NCBI GenBank assembly: GCA_030374765.1
Contig: JARGXX010000002.1
Coordinates: 434,001-498,000 of the forward strand
Length of the DNA: 64,000 bases
From: Agarophyton chilense
Taxonomy: Eukaryota > Rhodophyta > Florideophyceae > Gracilariales > Gracilariaceae
Direction: 5' to 3'
Below the pieces are notes generated by a model that was given only the letters and a program-made list of their open reading frames with translations, was not told where the DNA came from and searched no databases. Numbering within the stretch: position 1 is the first letter of the stretch; the number at the start of each line of letters is the position of its first letter. Below, one piece after another: positions 51,210-61,242 of this stretch. A program made the position numbers and the translations under genes.

Positions 51210-53270
51210 ATGTCGTCCAAAGACCGTCCGAGGACGCGGAGTCAAACCGGTGCACCGGAACCATCGCAACCATCCCGTATCCCGGTCCGTTCACGGTTTC
51301 ATACCGGTGGATCGACTGGCGGGCCAGGTGGAAGGACCTCAAGACCTCCTGACTCTGATTCGACACCCCCAGCAAGTGGAGCAGGACCGGCTTCTGCCGC
51401 CGCCCAGATGCTCTCCTCTGCTAGGGATGTCACCCCCCATCCCAGCCTTGCAGCTGTGGAAGAGCAACTCCGCTCTTTGCGGGAAGCTTAAGTCATCCTT
51501 GCAGAGGAGTTTGATTCCCTTCGGAAGAGGGTGGATGACACTGCTACGCAGGATTTTTCTGAGGACCTCCGTGTCCTCCGTGCGGATGCGACCTCGATTC
51601 TAGAGTCCCTTGGTGGACCCTCGGCTTTTGTGAAGGACGTCGCGGACAAGTTCTCGCGCGTCCGAAGCCGTCTCGAGACGTTGGAACAAACCCTAATGTC
51701 GGGGAATGATCCGGCGGAGCCGGTTGCAGTATCGCACAAGGGAAATAAGGAAGAGAACCGCCAGGCTCGAAAGAAACGAAGGAACACGGATCCCGAACCG
51801 TCAGACTCCTCATCCTCGGAGTCCGACTGTTCCGATTCATCGGTGGAAGTAGCTCGCCGTGAGCGTTCCTCACGCTCTAAGCGGTCAACAGCCACTTATG
51901 GTGTGATCCCCGCCCGCAAGAAGGGAAGGAAGCACACAGGTTTGAAGGAGCTGAAACCGACGAATTCTCTCTTTAAGAAGCTCTTATCATACCGGTACTA
52001 CCGTTTAGAGGACTCCTCTTTGGATCGTACACCCCGTGGTACGGGAAGAGTGAAGGACTGCACTAAGCGAATGCAGCTCTCACATCGCAACCAGTTGTTT
52101 TATGGAGAAGACCCAATATTGGTGTTGGATTTCTTGGCACGCTTTGTCGCGGAAGCTGACATCCTTGGAATGAACGAGGGACAGGCCTACATTGCCTTAC
52201 CGTACTTCTTACGTGGGCTTGCAGAAGACCAGTATCACTCTGTCAGAGGTACATCACGCGCGTCCGAAGGAGGGGTAACCTGCTGGCCCGAAGCAGTTCA
52301 GTACCTCCTGAGGTCGTATGCTACTAACTCCGCCATTCAGCAGGCGATACGCGCCCTGCGGGACACTCGCCAACGTCCAGGCGAGTCGGAAACCGATTAT
52401 TCGTCGCGCCTTAACAAGGCCTTCCACCACTGAGGCAATGTTTACCCCGCTGAAGAGCGCTGTACCATGTTTGTCGATGGTTTGGACCCGGCGATCCGGA
52501 CTCTTGTTGCTCGACGTCGAGAAGATAGACCTAAAGCCACGTATTTGGAACTAGTGCAGTTCGCTCGCGCAGAAGGTGAAGCCCTGCGTGCACGCACTCC
52601 TGGCTCCAGGGCTAGGTCCGCAAAAGCTTTGATGTTATAACCGGGTACCCCGTCAGCTTCGATGATCGACGAATAGGCCTCTCGAAGGGATTGTGATAAC
52701 GTGCAGCTAGCGCATAGCGACGTTCATTCCATCCCGACAACGGAGTTACCCTCATCCTTGGACGAGTCACAATACGTGATTGAGGATGACACGCTGCTCT
52801 ATGCGGATAATGGTCGCGTCCGTGCGCCACGTGTCCCACACGAGAGTGGTAATGTCCGCTTTTCGCGTCCTGGTTGGAGAGATACCCGCCGCACGGTGAA
52901 GTTTGCCGAGCCTCGCCACCCAACGCCGACTTCTGGTCTGATTTGTCATCTCTGCTACAAACCAGGCCATACTTCTCCACAATGTGTGTTGTCCCTCCGA
53001 GAATGGGCACAAGTCGTAGTCAATTACGAGGCCCTATCCCTGGAGGACAAAGCAGCTGTTCCGATTGCATCGTATATCCGTGCTCGAACGGATGTTTTAC
53101 GTCACGTGTCGCTTCCCCGAGCTCGGGTGGTACCTGCACCGGAATCCCGTGTCACCGACGTGGTCGGTCACCCCACCGCTTCTGTGGTATCTTCTGGACC
53201 TGATGCCCAGGCGTTGCCCGCTCAACTTCCTGAGCAGCCGCCTCCGGCGGAGCAGGCCCAGAAAAACTAA
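51210..53270 (+). pseudogene. gag region of family A
   Basis: It begins MSSKDRPRTRSQTG. A disordered, serine-rich part is followed by a capsid-like part (DPILVLDFLARFVAEADILG near 52.1 kb) and a zinc knuckle CHLCYKPGHTSPQC (near 52.95 kb). Fossil, broken. Confidence 0.8.
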
Positions 53271-53272
53271 AT

Positions 53273-56200
53273 GTGGGAGTCTCCTCTCAAGGAGGGGCGC
53301 CCTCAGAGTCGAGGTCGACGGCGCCCGAGGCGTCCAAGCCTCGCTCCCCGGTCAAAATCCTTTCAAGGAAAGAGGCCGTCAATGACGTGAACTCGGAACA
53401 CTTTAGTGTTCTGCGTCATCCGTGGAAACGTGTTTCCCATAACCGGTTCCCGGATAGAGTTCTTGTGATGGCCAAGAGAAACTACAAGGGCTATGCTGAC
53501 CTTGGCCTTTCACCCCAGTTTATGGTGCGACACCTTACCGTCTTAGACACCGGTGCCGGTCCGAACTTTTTCGTGGAGGAAGTGTTACCGCCTGCTTTGC
53601 AGTCTAGGATCCGCCGCGACCAAGTCCCGGAGGTCGCTGACCCGAACAACAAACCGTTAGATACGGTGGGTTTCAAAGAACTGGTAGTTCGCGTTGGCAC
53701 TCGCGTGGTGAAACTCGACTTAGTCGTATGTCCGAAACTAACCGCCCCAGTCATCTTGGATTGCAACTTTTGAGACCGCTTCGTCGAAGCGGTCTTCCCC
53801 CGCCAACGACGTGTCGAGATGGAGGATGGATCGTTCACTCCGGTCGTTCGTCGTCCTCGTAGGCGTGCCACGAAGACGCATGTCCCGCTACCGGCAGCAC
53901 AGGAACCTGGACCGGATAACCGTGAATCTAATAAGCTCCGCGTCGCAGCGTCGTTGTGCGTCCCGCCTGAGTCCCAAATGATGGTGAAAGTAACCTCCCG
54001 TCAACAGGGACTCTGGGTCTTGCAACCATTGTCGTCACTGTATGACTGTCACAGCCTCGCAATTGCGAATGGAATCGTCCATGTGGAGCCAAACCAACCG
54101 TTTCACATGCTGATCGCCAATCTAGGGACTTTACCCCAGTATTGGGTGAAGAACCATGTGATAGAGTCCGTCATGCCGCACCCCATCGCTATGGTGCCGA
54201 CAAAGCTGACCGCAGCTGACGTTCTCGGACTCGTTCACTCTAAAGGGGGGACAGCCCGGAACCCGTTTCATCGCCGGTACCCGGGGTTCAACCTGTAACA
54301 TCAGGGACGCAGCCCGTTTCAACGAGTGGTGACCGCCCCGATACAGGCCAAGAACTCGAGGACCTGAATCTCAGCCATGTCCAGGAGTCATACTGCCATC
54401 GATTTCGAGAACTTTTAAGGGACTTTACCACTATGTGAAACGGCTCCTTTGGTGAGATTGCCACTACGGAACACCGGATTGATTTGCTACCGGACACCCG
54501 ACCCATCTGTCAGCACCCATACCGTGTCGGACCCGACGCACGCGCGGAGGAAAAGACACAAGTGGATAAAATGCTTTGAGCAGGAGTCATTGAACCGGCT
54601 CAGTCGCCGTGGGCTTCTCCAGTAGTACTGGCTCCAAAGCAGAATGGTTCCTGGAGGGTTTGCGTCGACTACCGTCGGTTGAATGCCGATACCGTCAAGG
54701 ACGTGTATCCAATCCCAAGAATAGACGAGTACATTGACTCGCTGGGCACCGCCACCGTCTTTACAACCCTGGACGCCAATTGGGGATACTGTCAAGTTCC
54801 GGTAAGGAAGCAAGACCAGGATAAAACCGCTTTCGCGTGTCACTCCGGTCTCCACCGTTTCAAACGTATGCCTTTTGGTCTTACCAACGCCTTCGCTACT
54901 TTCCAGCGAGCCATCGACATCCTATTGGCCCGCTTCAAATGGCGTACCTGCCTGGTCTACCTGTATGACATAATCGTTTTATCAGATAATCTGGACAAAC
55001 ATCTCACTCATGTGAGGGATATCATGACCACGCTTCGAGATGCAGGTGTCACTCTTAAGTTGAAGAAATGTGACTTCTTCACGGACACAGTGAAGTATCT
55101 CGGCCATGTTATCCGTCCAATACTTGTTACAATCGAGGAGACTCGTGTTAAGTCACTCAAAGAGGCTAAAGAACAGCGGACGCAAACCGAGCTTCGTTCC
55201 TTTGTGGGACTCGCGAACGTCTACCGAAGATTCATCCCGCACTTTGCGGACAAAGCTGCACTGTTAAAGGCGCTTTTGCGGAAAGACCAACCACCAAAAC
55301 TGGACCCGTTAACCCCCGTTCAAACGGAATCTTTCAACTCTCTGAAGGATTCTGTCGTCTCCGCCCCGATCTTCTCGTTGCCCAAGCCTGGAAGGCCCTT
55401 CACCTAAGATACGGACGCCAGCGACTACCAAGTAGGTTGTGCACTGTTTCAAACTGCACCCAATGGGGAAAGACGCCCCGTAGGGTACTGGTCCCGATCG
55501 CTAGACGTCCACGAGAAGAATTACTCCGTCTCGGAGAAGGAATGCCTTGCAGTAGTGTGGGCATTACAAACGTTGCGCCCCTATCTCATGGGTAATCATT
55601 TCACCGTTTTTACGGACCAAGCATCACTTCGATGGCTACTCTCCATCTCGGAGCCTTCAGGCCGCTTGATGCTTTGGCGTCTCCGTCTAGCGTAATTTGA
55701 CATTGACGTGCTTTACCGAAAAGGATCGTGCAACACCCAAGCTGATGCTCTCTCCCGCCTGGGCACTACTGGCGAAGCACTACTCATCAAAAACGATGAA
55801 ATACCCTGCTTTGCAGTGAATGGCGACGACGCTACCATCGAGGACGAGGAACAAGACACGGACTCTTCAGATTTCGGTTCCGAATTGGACGACTTTCTTC
55901 TCTCGGAAGATTCCGAGAAACCCTTACCAGGGAACTTCGTGCCTATTACTCCAGAGGAGATGATACGGGAGCAATTCGCTGACCCGTTCTGCTTGAAGGT
56001 CCGTGCTCAACTCAATGGAGGAGGTACTCTCCCCTTTCAGGTGAATGACGCCGGATACCTTGTACGGACCGTCGGATCACCCCCACAACTCTTTGTACCA
56101 CATAACCTCCAGTCGAGAGTCTTGCGGTTGTCGCACTACTCCAAACTGAGTGGCCACATCGGGGGACGGAAACTTTACCTCACCCTACGCCGTAACTTCT

Positions 56201-57651
56201 ACTGGCTTTCCATGGCAGTGGACTGCAACGCAACAGTGCGGTTTTGTACCGATTGCGCTCGGAACCGTGTCAAGCGCCGCCGTCATGGGAAGAAGTTGAA
56301 GCTATTTCCCGCTCGCGCTCCATTGGAGTTTGTGGCCATCGTTATATTCGGTCCCTTCCTTACCACTAAGCGGAATTACAAGTTGTTACTCGTAATTACG
56401 GATCGCTTCTCAAAGCTGGTCCGGACCGTACCATTACGGAAGACCTCCGCTATGAGCGTGGCTCAAGCCTTCGTCCTACACTGGGTCTTCGTCTACGGTC
56501 CACCGGTCAACCTCCTCTCCGATAACGGGAGACAGTTCGACTCTCGTTTCTTCGAGGATGTGTGTCGCATCTTGGACATTAAGAACCTGTTCACGACCAC
56601 TTACCATCCCCAAACAAATGAACAGGCCGAACGGTTCAATCGGACATTACTTGCGACACTCCGTTCATACGTTGCAGACCACCCCAAAGATTGGGACTTG
56701 TTCACTGATGCGCTCACTTTTGCGTACAATACGCAGATGCACAGGACAACTGGATTAACGCCCTTCGAGCTGGTACTGTCCTGTACCCCACTGCCCGTGG
56801 CGCTGGAACCACAGCCCACGCTGGATATCTTTCCTTCATCGACTGTTTACCGCGAAGCGTGGAAAACTTGGCTCACGAAGCTCGTTTCCGCCGCACGGCG
56901 TTCAATGGGCCGAGCCTAGGCCGCTTACAAGCGGGATATTGATACCAAAGCCCCTCGCTCGCCGCCACGTCTCGCCCCCGACGGTTATGTATTCACCCGC
57001 AAGGAGTATTGGAACCCAGAGAAGGAGAAACGCCACAAGCTGTCACCCGTTGCTGACGGCCCCTTTCGGGTTATTTCGGTGGCTTCCGACACTCTCGTTG
57101 TTGACCTCGCTGGTAACCACGACCGCATCTCCCGCGATCGCGTGGTATCGGCTCTTCCGCCGTTAACATCCCAACTTACTGGTGTGACTGCTGCCGTTGA
57201 AACCGATTCATCGACCCCCTTACCCCAGTTCCACCCGCGTCCGTACGCGTTACCACACCCATCCCGGGGTTTGCCTGACCTTCGGCTACCCGCAGCGCCC
57301 AACCCGCAAGGAATCGTGTCTCTCCTCCGCCTCGGAGATCTCTTGCTGCTCCCATGGGTTAAAGAAGATGAAATCTCCCGCCAATGGCGTGCGACGCCCC
57401 GGAGACCGATCAGCCCCACCGGCTTCTTGACCACGGCCGCTCTGCCGGACAGGCACGACAGCCTAGTCGACATGCCCAATGATGTCGATGAGCTCCTGAG
57501 CTTCATCAGCGTTATTGACACCTCCAAGAGGGAGTTGAAGGTCCAGCTGCCGGATGTAACCACGCACACGCGGGGGAAGATACCACAGTCGATACTGGTT
57601 GTATGCTTCCCACAAGATGTACGCCGTGGCGCGGACTGCCCATTCGGTTAG
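53273..57651 (+). pseudogene. pol region of family A (protease, RT, RNase H, integrase)
   Basis: Protease VLDTGAGPNFFV near 53.55 kb. Reverse transcriptase VCVDYRRLNADT, then YPIPRIDEYIDSLG near 54.7 kb, and RMPFGLTNAFATFQRA near 54.9 kb. RNase H near 55.4-55.7 kb. Integrase zinc-binding segment LSHYSKLSGHIGG...CTDC (56.13-56.26 kb) and core (VITDRFSKL, LLSDNGRQFDSR, YHPQTNEQAERFNR, 56.39-56.65 kb). A GPFRV-type module lies near 57.06 kb. Its 3' end overlaps the antisense frame by about 190 bases. Fossil, broken. Confidence 0.88.
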
Positions 57652-58791
57652 GACCACGGACCATAAGCCGGAGTGCGGATCCTCGATGAGGTACGAGCCC
57701 AGATAGGAGACGACTGGAGGCAACTCCACGTAACATCCCCGGCACACCCCGACGGAGGACCACTACCCAGGCAGGGGAACGTATCGCCGGAACTGGTAGA
57801 AGGGACTAATCCGGTGTATCTCCTTGTTCTGATAAGGGACCAAGAACCAAAAGCGGGATCTGTCCCAACGCTCCTCGCGGACGAAGTTCTGTAACCACCG
57901 ATATCGGGACTCACGACGAAGGTGACGGAACTCGGCACGAATGATCGGACGGACCCAGCAGATCGGTTCTTGAAGCGCTCGCGGTTGACCGCGCCATGCG
58001 TAAATTTCCAACGCCGCAAGGCGGTCACAACAGCCGATCAAACCCTGCGTCCGTTACATCCGTAGGTCGAAGCCAAATTCGTCGGGGTTGGGGTATTGAA
58101 AGTTTGCCCGGTTGATCTGTGAGTACCCGATGCGGACGAATATGCAATGCGCCTCCTCCGCCGACTCGCGCCATCGCCGCAGGATCAGGGGAACGGGAAC
58201 CGCCACACGGCGTCGCCAATCCCACGAGGTGGTGATCAAAACCGGCAGCTCGCTTGGGAGACGCGCATTACCATCAGCAAACGACGCCACGAGTTCTTCG
58301 TCGAAGACCGCTGTCGGGTGGAACAACGGAGCTCTCCGGAGAATCGCCGCATGTTGACGCCGGTTCAACCTGACGAGTTCGTCGTAAGTGGTCCAGTTGT
58401 CCTCGGCAGGAGTGATGTGGCTTGAAGCCTCAACGGGACATCGGGATTGGCTAGGCGCGGTTGACGAGGCACTCCCACGCGGAAGGGGAGCCGAATGGGA
58501 ACGGGAGAAGTAACCCCGGCGGGGATTGTTACCACTGTTCTTCTGGAATACTGGTCGCCAAGGTATCGGGATCTGTTCGCTGTAAGTTGGCGTACGATGC
58601 GGAAGAACGCTCGAAGTTTGAGAAGAGGGTGCCGCGTTAGTGCGTTTGTCGTTCGGTTGTGCAGCTCTGCCTTCGACAGTCGAGTGGTAACTGGACGCGT
58701 TACGCGGCTCGCTTTTATGCTGGTTGGAACGTTGCCTCCCCGCCATGTCGACGGCTTGTTCGTCACCTAAGGAGGGTAATATTAAGTGCAA
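57463..58791 (-). pseudogene. antisense reading-frame region of family A
   Basis: Begins directly next to the 3' LTR and reads back toward the integrase on the opposite strand. The first 245 residues (from 58791) have a polar, serine/proline-rich start, then a folded-looking part (NWTTYDELVRLNRRQHAAIL, then TSWDWRRRVAVPVPLILRRW). Later frames encode aromatic-rich segments (GLWSVVLTEWAVRATAYIL, then VRGYIRQ) that resemble WQVLFVEFGLISLTVFL in the antisense frame of family C. Antisense ORFs at this site are known in some plant Ty3/gypsy Tat-lineage elements such as Grande. Function unknown. Part of a fossil, with a few breaks. Confidence 0.6.
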
Positions 58792-59670
58792 TGCACTTCA
58801 AGGGGGTTTCTTCGCAGGACTCAGAAGTTTCGCTCGCTTGGGAAATAGGTTGGGCTATGACAAGCTATACCGCTATTGCGTGCCGACGGCCGGTTAGGAC
58901 CAGAAGTGCACACTGGTGGAACACGTGGACTGCACGGATGCCGACGCTCGAGTACGAGGCGTTCCACACGTGGCCTGGATTCTACCTAATGATTAGTATT
59001 ATTTAGTAATTTTCAGTATTTATTTAGCTACGCTATCGCTATTTAGTGTCTATTTTTTCGGGCGCGCGCCCACTTTCAGGGGCAGCGCGCCACACTACTT
59101 AGGAGGTTGACCACTGCTTCCCAGTAAACACCCTCTTGGGAGATCCCAAGGAGGGAGTCTTGGCTCTGAACTTTTCGCCTTCGGCGCATCTTCACCGCAT
59201 ACTGCGTGAGCGACCGTTGCACGTTAGTTCATCCACCCTTCTGTCAACCTGAGAGCTACCACCACCGTGGGTTCATATTTAATCGCCGACAGTTGTCTTA
59301 GTCTCTCCCCTGTATAGGGTTTCGCCCCCGTTTTCCTCTTGTTCTCCTTTTTGGCTCTCGTGAGTGGCCGCCCCACTCACCCCGCTCGTCCACCTCATAC
59401 AAGTGTTTCCTCGCTCCTTTTCCAACAATCGCCGTGGTACCGCTCCGCCTAGGATTGGTCACACCCCGGACTGTGCCGTGCTTACCCAAACACTGTAGGT
59501 ATATCCCGCCGGTTTGGCCTCGGTCTTACACCCGACTTCGTCGTGCCTTTCCAGAGTGGCTCTGTTTCTATGCTCCGCTGGGACGCGTCTTCTCCGCCTG
59601 AGGCATGTCTCTCAAGAGAAAAAGATCCCGAACATCTTCGTGGTGTCTCCGCTCCAAGCGTTGTCCTACA
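58792..59670 (+). repeat. 3' LTR of family A (879 bp)
   Basis: It starts TGCACTTCAAGGGGG and ends GTCCTACA. A purine-rich AAGGAGGG lies about 20 bases upstream and may be the remnant of the polypurine tract. It ends directly against gag of element D. Confidence 0.92.
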
Positions 59671-61072
59671 GTAAGAAGCGGAGGACGAAGAGGGGAAAGA
59701 ATCGACAGGATGATCAATACCCTGACTCGTTGGACTCCAATTCTGATACGAGTTCATCGTCGGATGATGACCGTAAAGGTAAGAAGAAGAAGAAACCGAA
59801 CAGGTCGACGAAGAAGACCTCGAAAAAGAAACGAAAGGGTAAAAAGCGATACCATGAGTCGCCCGAATTTGAGTCAGACATCGAAATGAACCTGGAGGTA
59901 CACCAACCGTTGAGCGATACGTTCACCAAAGCGGTTGATTACAGGACTTACCGGTTGATCAAAAAGTCTTCTGAATACACCCAAGAGGTTGCTCAGAAGA
60001 TTACTAAACACCACAAGAAGCTCAGCTTCCAAATGGGTTTCACAACCTTCACAGGTACGGATCCTATTGCTGTGATTGAGTTTCTACAGAAGTTCAAGCT
60101 TGCATGTGACCAAAATGGTTCTTCCGAGGGTGCTGCTATGTGGCCATTTCAGTGTTACCATAAAGGACAAGCATACTACTTGCTGCAGGGTGGGCTCCGC
60201 GGCAATACCTTAGCGATGGATGAGGATGGCATCGAGATGTTGGAGTCATACCCAGAAGTGGTCAATTCCTTGTGGAAACATACGCCACCGATGAGGTTAT
60301 CCAAGAGCCTTATTCGGAAGTCCTCGACTACCATCAAAGGTCTGGGCAAACCGAATCGGAGTTTTCGCTCGCGCTTTGGAATATGGCAACCCATTGTGGT
60401 AATGTGTTCACTACCTCTAAGTTAAAGTCGCTATTTGCAGACAATGTCGACAAAGCGATCCGTTCCCAGGTACGCAACTACCTGGCCGCTAATCGAAAGG
60501 TAGAATACAATGGGCTGGCTCGATACTCCCAGGGCCTTGGAGATACCCTTCGGCTGGGAAAGAAAACAACCGTGCCTCTAACCTCGAAGGATAAACCGAA
60601 AAGTTCGGTCTTCAAAATTGAAGATACCACAATCTCAGAGGGTAGCTCGCACCTCGACGTACCTACAGTGACCGCTATCCACTTGGTAGCGACCCAGGGG
60701 CGATTCTAGAAACCTTCGACGGTAGGAAATTGGTCGACAACGTGTACACCACACTCGGTACAATCGTCTCCAAGTGCGGTGAGCTCGCAGAGGATGCAGG
60801 GAGCGAGTTCCCATAACTCGCCACCCACATCCTACGCCACTGCTCCTACCAACCAGGTTACGAGCCCCCCCTCAATGGTATCGCGAGACCACCAAACTGA
60901 AGGCCTCGTTTGCTGGTTTTGTCTCGCGACAGACCATTTGGCAAACAATTGCGCTAACTTACCTCCGCAGATGAGAGACCAGTTGATTCAGGCTCGCATG
61001 CAGAATCACCAACGCCTCTTTGGGTCTTCAACGCAGGCACCAAATAGGTTCCAACCCCGTACACCGGTATAG
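59671..61072 (+). pseudogene. gag region of element D
   Basis: A lysine-rich, then acidic linker leads to a capsid-like part (GTDPIAVIEFLQKFKLACDQ near 60.08 kb) and a zinc knuckle CWFCLATDHLANNC near 60.92 kb. The true N-terminus is missing because the family A LTR abuts it. Fossil, broken. Confidence 0.78.
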
Positions 61073-61242
61073 GTCAATACCATCGAGGAAACATTAAACT
61101 TGGACTCAACCCCTCCCGTACAGGAGGAAAACACCGAACGATTGGCGTAATGGCCGAACCCAACCTGCAATCGGAAGGCCAATCGATACCCAAAACCTTG
61201 AAGGTGGAATAGAACACGTCACAACCAGGTCCGGTTTGTCAT

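Larger units (their letters stand above)
50167..59670 (+). mobile_element. family A Ty3/gypsy retrotransposon with both LTRs (9.5 kb)
   Basis: 5' LTR 50167-51044, primer site 51048-51063, gag, pol with protease, reverse transcriptase, RNase H and integrase, an antisense frame (57463-58791), and 3' LTR 58792-59670. PR-RT-RH-IN order and integrase type place it in Ty3/gypsy. A GPY/F-like module follows the integrase; no chromodomain is visible. The two LTRs differ at many sites (about 90-93% identical by eye, not computed), so it is old, or its ends come from different copies. The 5 bases outside the LTRs (GACAA and GTAAG) do not match. Fossil with roughly six to ten breaks. Confidence 0.9.

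Noticed and set aside
59514-60425. One reading frame running from the family A 3' LTR into the gag of element D
   Set aside because: The frame continuity across the junction appears accidental. The LTR part is not coding in the other LTR copy, which goes on into the primer site instead.
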